NCBI RefSeq assembly: GCF_016654115.1
Contig: NZ_JAEQAZ010000050.1
Location: 16,316 to 80,315 of the forward strand
Source: Streptomyces sp. MBT53
GTDB lineage: Bacteria > Actinomycetota > Actinomycetes > Streptomycetales > Streptomycetaceae
Direction of reading: 5' to 3'
DNA length: 64,000 nt
Of the stretch, positions 57,786-64,000 are shown in pieces (the stretch's first letter is position 1; the number at the start of each line of letters is the position of its first letter). The notes under the pieces were generated by a model, which made no database searches, was not told where the DNA came from, and saw only the letters and a program-made list of their open reading frames with translations. Made by a program: the position numbers and the translations under genes.

Positions 57786-58886
57786 ATGCAGTTCGGGATC
57801 TTCAGCGTCGGCGACGTCACACCGGACCCGACCACCGGACGGACGCCGACCGAGCGTGAGCGCATCAAGGCCATGGTCGCCATCGCGCTGAAGGCCGAGG
57901 AGGTCGGGCTCGACGTCTTCGCGACCGGCGAGCACCACAACCCGCCCTTCGTGCCCTCGTCCCCCACGACGATGCTCGGCTACATCGCCGCGCGCACCGA
58001 GAAGCTGATCCTCTCCACCTCCACCACCCTCATCACCACCAACGACCCGGTGAAGATCGCCGAGGACTTCGCGATGCTCCAGCACCTGGCCGACGGCCGG
58101 GTCGACCTGATGATGGGCCGCGGCAACACCGGCCCGGTCTACCCCTGGTTCGGGCAGGACATCCGCCAGGGCATCAACCTCGCCATCGAGAACTACGCCC
58201 TGCTGCGCCGCCTGTGGCGCGAGGACGTCGTGAACTGGGAGGGCAAGTTCCGCTCCCCGCTCCAGGGCTTCACGTCCACGCCCCGCCCGCTGGACGACGT
58301 ACCGCCGTTCGTCTGGCACGGCTCGATCCGCAGCCCCGAGATCGCCGAACAGGCCGCCTTCTACGGCGACGGCTTCTTCCACAACAACATCTTCTGGCCG
58401 GCCGACCACACCAAGCGGATGGTCGAGCTGTACCGGGAGCGGTACGCGCACTACGGCCACGGCACGGCGGAGCAGGCGATCGTCGGCTTGGGCGGCCAGG
58501 TCTTCATGCGCAAGAACTCCCAGGACGCCGTGAGCGAGTTCCGCCCGTACTTCGACAACGCGCCGGTCTACGGCCACGGGCCCTCCCTGGAGGACTTCAC
58601 CGACCAGACCCCGCTGACCGTCGGCTCCCCGCAGGAGGTCATCGAGAAGACCCTCGCGTTCCGGGAGTACGCCGGTGACTACCAGCGCCAGCTGTTCCTG
58701 CTCGACCACGCCGGGCTGCCGCTCAAGACGGTCCTGGAGCAGCTCGACCTGCTGGGCGAGGAGGTCGTACCGGTCCTGCGCAAGGAGTTCGCGGTGAACC
58801 GCCCGGCGGACGTGCCGGAGGCGCCGACCCATCAGTCCCTGAAGTCCGCCAAGGCCGCCGCATCGGAAGAGGTGACCGTCGCATGA
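57786..58886 (+). CDS. LLM-class flavin-dependent monooxygenase, CE1758 type
   Basis: A 366-residue luciferase-like monooxygenase. QFGIFSVGDVT, VGLDVFATGEHHNPPFVPSSP, LILSTSTTLITTNDPVKIAEDF and RVDLMMGRGNTGPVYPWFG are the family's FMN-pocket blocks, matching the CE1758 group. It would use reduced FMN and oxygen to oxidise an unknown substrate. GGAGGG lies ten bases before the ATG. Its last four bases overlap the FMN reductase start (ATGA); the reductase would supply FMNH2, making a self-contained two-component monooxygenase. Regulated by the palindrome at the promoter. Confidence 0.93.
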   Translation: MQFGIFSVGDVTPDPTTGRTPTERERIKAMVAIALKAEEVGLDVFATGEHHNPPFVPSSPTTMLGYIAARTEKLILSTSTTLITTNDPVKIAEDFAMLQHLADGRVDLMMGRGNTGPVYPWFGQDIRQGINLAIENYALLRRLWREDVVNWEGKFRSPLQGFTSTPRPLDDVPPFVWHGSIRSPEIAEQAAFYGDGFFHNNIFWPADHTKRMVELYRERYAHYGHGTAEQAIVGLGGQVFMRKNSQDAVSEFRPYFDNAPVYGHGPSLEDFTDQTPLTVGSPQEVIEKTLAFREYAGDYQRQLFLLDHAGLPLKTVLEQLDLLGEEVVPVLRKEFAVNRPADVPEAPTHQSLKSAKAAASEEVTVA

Positions 58887-59476
58887 AGCTCGTAGTCGTC
58901 TCGGCGGGGCTGAGCGTCCCGTCGTCCACGAGGCTGCTGGCCGACCGGCTGGCGGCGGCGGTGGACCGCAGGACCCCCGTCGACATCCAGGTCGTGGAGC
59001 TGCGCGACCTCGCCGTGGAGATAGCGCACAACTTCACCAACGGGTTCCCCGGACGTTCCCTCGCCGCCGCGCTGGACGCGGTGACGGAGGCGGACGGGCT
59101 GATCGTCGTCACCCCGGTGTTCTCGGCGTCGTACAGCGGACTGTTCAAGTCCTTCTTCGACGTCCTGGACAAGGACGCGCTGGCCGGAAAGCCGGTGCTG
59201 ATCGCGGCGACGGGCGGCAGCGCACGCCACTCCCTGGTACTCGAACACGCACTCCGCCCGCTCTTCGCCTACCTGCGCGCCGTGGTCGTCCCGACCGCTG
59301 TCTACGCCGCCTCCGAGGACTGGGGCGCGGAGGGCCTGCCGGACCGGATCGACCGGGCGGCGGGGGAGCTGGGCGCGCTGATGACGGGCCTGTCGACGGG
59401 CCGCCCGGAGAAGAAGCCGACGGTCGTGCCGTTCGCGGAGCAGCTGGCGGCACTGTCCGTTTCAGGCTCGGCATGA
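58883..59476 (+). CDS. FMN reductase, CE1759 type
   Basis: A 197-residue flavodoxin-like NAD(P)H:FMN reductase. The phosphate-binding loop is SAGLSVPSSTRLLADRL; VTPVFSASYSGLFKSFFDVLD is the flavin-contacting block, and ATGGSARHSLVLEHALRPLFAYL is typical of the CE1759 group that always accompanies CE1758 monooxygenases. The ATGA overlap with the monooxygenase gene ensures co-translation. Cytosolic. A dispersed repeat with a hairpin follows its stop and may terminate the operon. Confidence 0.93.
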   Translation: MKLVVVSAGLSVPSSTRLLADRLAAAVDRRTPVDIQVVELRDLAVEIAHNFTNGFPGRSLAAALDAVTEADGLIVVTPVFSASYSGLFKSFFDVLDKDALAGKPVLIAATGGSARHSLVLEHALRPLFAYLRAVVVPTAVYAASEDWGAEGLPDRIDRAAGELGALMTGLSTGRPEKKPTVVPFAEQLAALSVSGSA

Positions 59477-59548
59477 TCAGCCCGTCCGGCGTTTGAGGAC
59501 GAGGCCCCTTCAGGGCCGACGGGGGTCTGGGGGCGCAGCCCCCAGGGA
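59475..59548 (+). repeat. Dispersed Streptomyces repeat with terminator-like hairpin
   Basis: Begins in the stop codon of the FMN reductase gene. CAGCCCGTCCGGCGTTTGAG and the following GGACGAGGCCC are hallmarks of a repeat found many times between streptomycete genes. It ends in a hairpin CTGGGGG-CGCAG-CCCCCAG (59527-59545), probably acting as a terminator. Confidence 0.75.
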
Positions 59549-59678
59549 CAGCCGCTGAGCTCAGCCGACCGTGAGAAGACGGTAGGAGCTGAACCCGGGT
59601 TGCGTCCACCACGGTGAGAGCCAGGTAAAAAGGGTGATCGTAGACCTGCCCCCACCGGTCAACCGCCGGAGGCCTTGG

Positions 59679-59684
59679 CACACT
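59679..59684 (+). promoter_or_regulatory. Possible -10 box, leaderless start of OmpR-type regulator
   Basis: CACACT lies seven bases before GTG 59692. GGAGG at 59668-59672 is too far for a normal ribosome site. Weak evidence. Confidence 0.3.
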
Positions 59685-59691
59685 GGTGGAC

Positions 59692-60447
59692 GTGCCCCAG
59701 ACTGTGCTGCTCGCCGAAGACGACCGTGCCATCCGTCATGCCCTGGAGCGGGCCCTGACTCTGGAGGGCTACCAGGTGACCGCGGTCGCCGACGGTGTCG
59801 AGGCGCTCGCGCAGGCCCACCGCACCCCACCGGACGTGCTGCTTCTCGATGTGATGATGCCCGGCATCGACGGCCTCCAGGTCTGCCGGGTGCTGCGCGC
59901 CGAGGGCGACCGCACCCCGATCCTGATGCTGACCGCCCTCGTGGAGACCGCCGACCGCATCGCGGGCCTGGACGCGGGCGCCGACGACTACGTGGTGAAG
60001 CCCTTCGACGTCGAGGAGGTCTTCGCGCGCCTGCGCGCCCTGCTCCGCCGCACCAGCCCGGTCCCGGCGAACGGCGTCCCCGGACCGTCCGGCACCGCCG
60101 CGGACGTACTCAAGGAGGGGTCGCAGTCGTTGTTCTCCTCCTCGGACAAGCAGATCTCGGCGGCCGGGCTGCGCATGGACCTCCAGGCCCGCCGCGTCTG
60201 GCGCGGGGAGCGTGAACTGGAGCTGACCCGGACCGAGTTCGAGCTCCTCGAACTGCTGGTCCGCAACGCGGGCATCGTCCTCGACCACTCCACCATCTAC
60301 GACCGCATCTGGGGCTACGACTTCGGCCCCGGCTCCAAGAACCTCGCCGTCTACGTCGGCTATCTGCGCCGCAAGCTCGACGAGCCCGGCGCACCGCAGC
60401 TGATCCACACGGTGCGTGGCGTGGGTTACGTGCTGCGGGAGGACTGA
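59692..60447 (+). CDS. OmpR/PhoB-type response regulator
   Basis: A 251-residue two-component regulator. Receiver domain: TVLLAEDDRAIRHALERAL, phosphoacceptor Asp in PDVLLLDVMMPGIDG (about residue 51), ILMLTALVETADR and VVKPFDVEEVFAR. A longer than usual linker of about 40 residues precedes the winged helix (LELTRTEFELLELLVRNAG, SKNLAVYVGYLRRKLD, HTVRGVGYVLRED). GTG 59692 begins the conserved PQTVLLAEDD; GTG 59686 is an alternative. The kinase gene follows directly (TGAGTG). Resembles the MprA/CseB class responding to envelope stress, but the stimulus is unknown. Confidence 0.95.
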   Translation: MPQTVLLAEDDRAIRHALERALTLEGYQVTAVADGVEALAQAHRTPPDVLLLDVMMPGIDGLQVCRVLRAEGDRTPILMLTALVETADRIAGLDAGADDYVVKPFDVEEVFARLRALLRRTSPVPANGVPGPSGTAADVLKEGSQSLFSSSDKQISAAGLRMDLQARRVWRGERELELTRTEFELLELLVRNAGIVLDHSTIYDRIWGYDFGPGSKNLAVYVGYLRRKLDEPGAPQLIHTVRGVGYVLRED

Positions 60448-61899
60448 GTGGGCCGCCTGCGGCGGCTGGTGGCCGCCCGGCGGCCCCGACTGGTCTCCCT
60501 CCGCACCACCTTCGTGCTGTCCTTCGCGGCGGTGACCGCGGCCGTCACCCTCCTCGTCGGCGTGCTCTCCTACGGCGCGGCGGCCCGACTGGTCCGCGTC
60601 GACCAGGAGTCCGTGTTCGACCAGGTCGTCCAGGATCTGCAGGACGAGGTGCGCACGCACCAGATGACGCCCGACGACTTCTCCTCCTCCGCGCCCGGCC
60701 ACGACATCGTGCGGCCGGCCCGTACGGATGTGCAGGTGCTCGGGCCGGCCGGCGGTGTCCTCGACAGCGGCAGCCCGGCGCTGCCCGTCACCGGTGACGA
60801 CCGGGCGATCGCGGGCGAGAAGGTGGCCGGGAAGACGGTCGAGCACAAGGACGTCGCCGTCGCCGAGGACGTGTACCGCATCGCGACCGTGTCGCTGGGC
60901 CGCGGGCAGGGGGCGGTGCAGGTGGCGCAGGAGTTCAGCGACACCGAGGATCTGCTGCGGGCGTTGCAGCAGCGGACGTTCGTGCTGATGGCGGCGGTCG
61001 TGGTGCTGGCCGGGCTGTGCGGCTGGTGGCTGGCCCGGCGTATCACCCGGCGCCTGATCATCCTCACGGCGGCGGCCGAGGACGTGGCCCGCACCCGCCG
61101 TCTCGGCGTGCAGGTCCCCGTCACCGGTTACGACGAAGTCGGCCGCCTGGGCCGGGCGTTCGACCGGATGCTCGGCCGGCTCGCGCAGTCGGAGGAGGAC
61201 CAGCGCCGCCTGATCCAGGACGCGGGCCACGAACTCCGCACCCCCCTCACGTCGTTGCGCACGAACATCTCCCTGCTCCGCCGCATGGACGAACTGCCGC
61301 CCGGCACCCGCGAGGAACTGGTCGCCGACCTCTCGCAGGAGGCCCGTGAACTCACCGACCTGGTCAACGAGTTGGTGGACCTGGCGGCGGGCCAGTCCGA
61401 CACCGAGCCGCCCCAGCAGGTGGACCTCGCCGACATCGCGGAGGACGTGGCGGTGCTGGCCCGCCGCCGTACCGGCCGGGACATCACCGTCCGCGCGAGC
61501 GGCGACACGACGACCGACGGCCGCCCCGGCATGCTCCAGCGCGCGATCTCCAACCTGGTCGAGAACGCGGCCAAGTTCGACCGAGCGGGCCAGACTCCGA
61601 TCGAGATCGCGGTCTCCGGCCCGGCGCGCCCGGGCACGGTCCGCGTCGAAGTCCTCGACCGGGGCCCCGGAGTCTCGGAGACCGACCTCTTCCGCATCTT
61701 CGACCGCTTCTACCGCGCCGCCGACGCCCGCTCCCTCCCCGGCTCGGGCCTCGGCCTCTCCATCGTCCGCGAGGTGGCCCTCGCCCACGGCGGATCCCCC
61801 TTCGCGCTACGACGGGAGGGCGGCGGCGCGGTGATCGGGTTCACGGTCGGGGGAGTGGTCGCACCGCGTGCCGGAGCAGGCGTACGTGGCCGAGGCTGA
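60448..61899 (+). CDS. Sensor histidine kinase, MprB-like
   Basis: A 483-residue membrane kinase. A first helix (TTFVLSFAAVTAAVTLLVGVL), an extracytoplasmic sensor of about 140 residues, a second helix (FVLMAAVVVLAGLCGWWLA), a HAMP domain (RRITRRLIILTAAAEDVA), HisKA with phosphoacceptor His in DAGHELRTPLTSLRTN (about residue 265), and HATPase motifs LVENAAKF, DRGPGVSETDLFRIFDRFYR and GSGLGLSIVREVALAHGG. GTG 60448 follows the regulator stop without a gap, with GGAGG five bases upstream. Architecture matches mycobacterial MprB. Its 3' end overlaps the GNAT gene by 32 bases. Confidence 0.95.
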   Translation: MGRLRRLVAARRPRLVSLRTTFVLSFAAVTAAVTLLVGVLSYGAAARLVRVDQESVFDQVVQDLQDEVRTHQMTPDDFSSSAPGHDIVRPARTDVQVLGPAGGVLDSGSPALPVTGDDRAIAGEKVAGKTVEHKDVAVAEDVYRIATVSLGRGQGAVQVAQEFSDTEDLLRALQQRTFVLMAAVVVLAGLCGWWLARRITRRLIILTAAAEDVARTRRLGVQVPVTGYDEVGRLGRAFDRMLGRLAQSEEDQRRLIQDAGHELRTPLTSLRTNISLLRRMDELPPGTREELVADLSQEARELTDLVNELVDLAAGQSDTEPPQQVDLADIAEDVAVLARRRTGRDITVRASGDTTTDGRPGMLQRAISNLVENAAKFDRAGQTPIEIAVSGPARPGTVRVEVLDRGPGVSETDLFRIFDRFYRAADARSLPGSGLGLSIVREVALAHGGSPFALRREGGGAVIGFTVGGVVAPRAGAGVRGRG

Positions 61900-62662
61900 C
61901 GGACTTCCCGGCGACGCCGCCGGGCATCTGCTCTGGGCCGCGCAACTGTCTGCCGACCACAGCCGCCGTCCCGGCCCCGGCGTACGCGTCTTCCGGCACC
62001 GCTCAGCAACCGCGGTGGTCAGCCCCGGGTTGTCCGGGCGGGACCGGATCGCGGTCGACGGGAAGGCGGACGACGCGCTCGTTCTCGTACGGGACGAAGT
62101 TCTGGCGGAGGTCGGGCCGGGCCACCGTCCGTTCGGGGACGCGGAGTTGATCGGCGCGCTGGTGCGGGGGATCCCCGGGCTGGTGGCCGCCGGTGGCCCC
62201 GGGTTCCTGTGGATGGAGACGGCGGAGCCGCCCCGGCCCGCCGTCCCGGAGGGTGTGCGCTGGCTCGACGCGGCGGGGGAACGGGAGGCGGCGGCCCTGT
62301 TCGGGGACTCGTTCCCCGGCTCGTACGCCCGCCCCGGCCGTCCCGGAGTCCGCCGCTGGGCCGGTGCCCACGACGACGGCCCGGACGGTACCGGAGCGCT
62401 GCTCGCGGTGGCCGGGGACGCCTGGTCCGGGGCCGGGTGCGGCTTCATGGCCGGGGTCGTGACCCGGCCGGAGGCGCGGGGGCGTGGGCTGGGCGTGGCC
62501 GTGTCGCGGTTCGTCGTCGACGCGCTGGTACGGGAGTACGGGCGGGCCGCGCTGATGGTGGACGCCGACAACCCGGCCGCGATCGCCGCGTACCGGCGGG
62601 CCGGGATGCGGGGCCGGGAGTTCGCGGCGGCGGCCCGCGCCCGGGGGAGCGCGGGGCCGTAG
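61868..62662 (+). CDS. GNAT-family N-acetyltransferase
   Basis: A 264-residue protein. The C-terminal GNAT fold is clear: GFMAGVVTRPEARGRGLGVA contains the acetyl-CoA pyrophosphate loop, followed by RFVVDALVREYGRAALMVD and the closing NPAAIAAYRRAGM. The N-terminal 120 residues are a less conserved domain seen in related streptomycete proteins that may form a second, degenerate GNAT fold. Substrate unknown. GTG 61868 overlaps the kinase gene by 32 bases, with a weak GGGAG twelve bases upstream; a later start is possible. Probably co-transcribed with the two-component pair. Confidence 0.85.
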   Translation: MPEQAYVAEADGLPGDAAGHLLWAAQLSADHSRRPGPGVRVFRHRSATAVVSPGLSGRDRIAVDGKADDALVLVRDEVLAEVGPGHRPFGDAELIGALVRGIPGLVAAGGPGFLWMETAEPPRPAVPEGVRWLDAAGEREAAALFGDSFPGSYARPGRPGVRRWAGAHDDGPDGTGALLAVAGDAWSGAGCGFMAGVVTRPEARGRGLGVAVSRFVVDALVREYGRAALMVDADNPAAIAAYRRAGMRGREFAAAARARGSAGP

Positions 62663-62683
62663 CGGGACCGGTGTCCGGGGTGC

Positions 62684-64000
62684 TCAGCCGTTGGAGGTCG
62701 TACGCCCGAAGCAGCGCTCCAGCTCGTTCAGGTCGTAGAACTTGCTGCCCTTGGAGACGGGACGGCAGCCGGCCTTGAAGGCGGTCTCCTTCTCGTTGTA
62801 GAGCATGCGCACGAGGTAGGCGTTGCCCTTGCGGTAGACGTCCCACTGGATGTTCGAGCCGAGCGGGGCGACGGCGGCACCGCGCCAGGAGTTGCTGGCG
62901 TAGGTGTACGGCTTGTCGGCCGTGACGCCCTGCGTGCTGCCGGGCAGGCCCATCAGCGCGGCCAGCGGGATGATTTCCTCGGCGTGCGTGAACCGGAGTT
63001 CGGCGCCCAGGTCGCTCGTGCCGTCGCGCTTGGCCTCGACCTTCTTGAAGAAGTCGTCGAGCAGGACACCGGCCATCTTGTACGTGATGTCGCTGTCCGC
63101 GAAGCCCGGCCCCTTCTCGTAGAAGTCCTCGGCGTCGGAGATGTACCCGAACCAGTCGGCGTCGCGCGCCGAGATGTACCGGTCCATGCCCCAGCCCTTG
63201 CCGCCCGGGCTCTCCTCGCTCATCGCGGGGGCGATGGCGTACAGGTTGTAGACGGCGGTGGCGGCCTCGACGTCCGTGCCGATCGACGCGAACTCGCCCG
63301 CCGTGATCCGGTCCACGAACGCCGGCTTGAACAGCTTCCTCAGTACGTCACGGGCGGCGCGGTGCGTCTTCGGCTGGTCCGTGATGGAGGCCAGGGTGGT
63401 GGCGAGGCGCTGGTCGTTCGCGATGTAGTCGCGGTACGCGGCACCGCCCGCGGCCTTGTGGAAGTAGAGGAGGTCCTTGTCGGTACGGGTCGCGCCGATC
63501 AGGGAGGTGAGGTCGGGGTCGGTCTGGGCGAGGGCGGCGCCGTAGAGGTTGGCGCTGTCGACGGCACGCCCCTGGCCCGAACTGACGACGTCGATCGGCT
63601 CCTTGTCCTTCGCGATCGTCGCGAAGAGGCTCGGCAGCCGCTTCTCCATCCGGGTGGCGGTGGCCTGGATCTCGGCCTTGCCGCGGGCGCTGAGGTTGCC
63701 GTAGCCGATGGTGCTCATGGCGGCTTCGAGACCCTGCGTCTTGGGGCCGAACTCCCTCCCCTTCGCGGTGAGTTGACCCTCCGCCTCGGCCTTGTTCCAC
63801 AGCGCGAGGATCAGGTCGCCGTCCGAGCCGTCGGTCGCGGAGCGCGATCCGTGCCGGGACACGTTCTCGGTGAAGACGGGGGTGAAACCGGCCGGGGCCT
63901 TCTGGTACGAGCGGGAGTTCTGCTCCGGCGTGTACACGGCCTTCGTGCCGTAACTGTCGGTGTGGGCGGTGGTGCCGGGGGCGGCCTGGGCGGCGAACGG
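62684..64000 (-). CDS. Secreted histidine acid phosphatase, N terminus outside window
   Basis: The frame is open to the right edge, so the start and most of the signal peptide lie beyond it; 438 residues are visible, beginning with PFAAQAAPG, a typical signal-peptidase region. Clade 2 histidine phosphatase features: VSRHGSR with the phosphorylated His, VVSSGQGRAVDSANLY, and the proton donor region RFTHAEEIIPLAAL. This resembles multiple-inositol-polyphosphate phosphatases or phytase-like enzymes that release phosphate from extracellular organophosphates. A pair of cysteines (AGCRPV, ERCFGR) near the C terminus may form a disulfide. It converges on the GNAT gene. Confidence 0.9.
   Translation of the reverse strand, partial: PFAAQAAPGTTAHTDSYGTKAVYTPEQNSRSYQKAPAGFTPVFTENVSRHGSRSATDGSDGDLILALWNKAEAEGQLTAKGREFGPKTQGLEAAMSTIGYGNLSARGKAEIQATATRMEKRLPSLFATIAKDKEPIDVVSSGQGRAVDSANLYGAALAQTDPDLTSLIGATRTDKDLLYFHKAAGGAAYRDYIANDQRLATTLASITDQPKTHRAARDVLRKLFKPAFVDRITAGEFASIGTDVEAATAVYNLYAIAPAMSEESPGGKGWGMDRYISARDADWFGYISDAEDFYEKGPGFADSDITYKMAGVLLDDFFKKVEAKRDGTSDLGAELRFTHAEEIIPLAALMGLPGSTQGVTADKPYTYASNSWRGAAVAPLGSNIQWDVYRKGNAYLVRMLYNEKETAFKAGCRPVSKGSKFYDLNELERCFGRTTSNG

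Overview
The window is about 64 kb of linear actinobacterial chromosome, almost certainly Streptomyces. The evidence is very high GC with strong third-position GC bias, frequent GTG and TTG starts, many leaderless promoters (a TAnnnT -10 box six to eight bases before the start codon), streptomycete-specific families (DUF574, DUF397/DUF5753, DUF2637, DUF3558, SigE-type sigma factor), a class I lysyl-tRNA synthetase beside argS, and two known kinds of dispersed Streptomyces intergenic repeat. No rRNA, tRNA, CRISPR, insertion sequence or prophage was recognised.

Layout. 1-8 kb: end of a DUF805 membrane protein, a 50-residue lipoprotein, a DUF574 methyltransferase, a PLP aminotransferase, an FHA/FAD-monooxygenase fusion, an arylamine N-acetyltransferase, an SDR lacking the usual Tyr-x3-Lys, a DUF4253 protein and an FMN reductase divergent from an MmyB-type regulator. 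8.9-16.3 kb: a DUF397/DUF5753 pair with a divergent HATPase protein, a SigE-type sigma factor coupled to a membrane protein with a SecDF P1-head-like domain, a DUF4331 operon, and an Ohr/O-methyltransferase/GlxA-type regulator operon. The last two operons diverge from an intergenic region carrying two near-identical 52-bp promoter-like copies. 16.3-18.2 kb: a large family 2 glycosyltransferase.

18.4-31.7 kb is the most striking coding region. A strong promoter in an AT-rich gap leads into three large secreted proteins: an FG-GAP propeller, a LamG/DNRLRE-like protein, and a 2,291-residue RHS/YD protein ending in a HINT protease and a small CxxC...DH...CxxC nuclease-like domain. An overlapping Imm21-like immunity gene and a frameshifted barstar gene follow. 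This reads as a polymorphic toxin system with two accessory exported proteins.

31.7-41.2 kb is conserved core: argS, lysS (class I), a DUF2637 membrane protein behind a perfect 19-bp terminator hairpin, two DUF3558 lipoproteins and rtcB. A LAGLIDADG-type protein with atypical composition faces rtcB. 41.2-51 kb: a Tat-exported ceramidase-like enzyme plus esterase lipoprotein (with an early TTA codon), a tyrosine phosphatase-GNAT fusion, an NmrA-like/MarR divergent pair, an SDR with a small membrane protein, YnfA, another MarR, a truncated response regulator and a shortened membrane protein, and HxlR divergent from a quinone reductase-type MDR enzyme.

51.98-52.71 kb is a gene-free block of nested tandem repeats (about 16-bp units in about 146-bp higher-order copies), the most unusual non-coding feature seen. 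52.9-64 kb: a membrane protein, a NarL-type two-component system, a DHA2 exporter, an AraC regulator, a flavin monooxygenase/FMN reductase pair, an OmpR-type two-component system, a GNAT enzyme and the 5'-truncated end of a histidine acid phosphatase that runs off the right edge.
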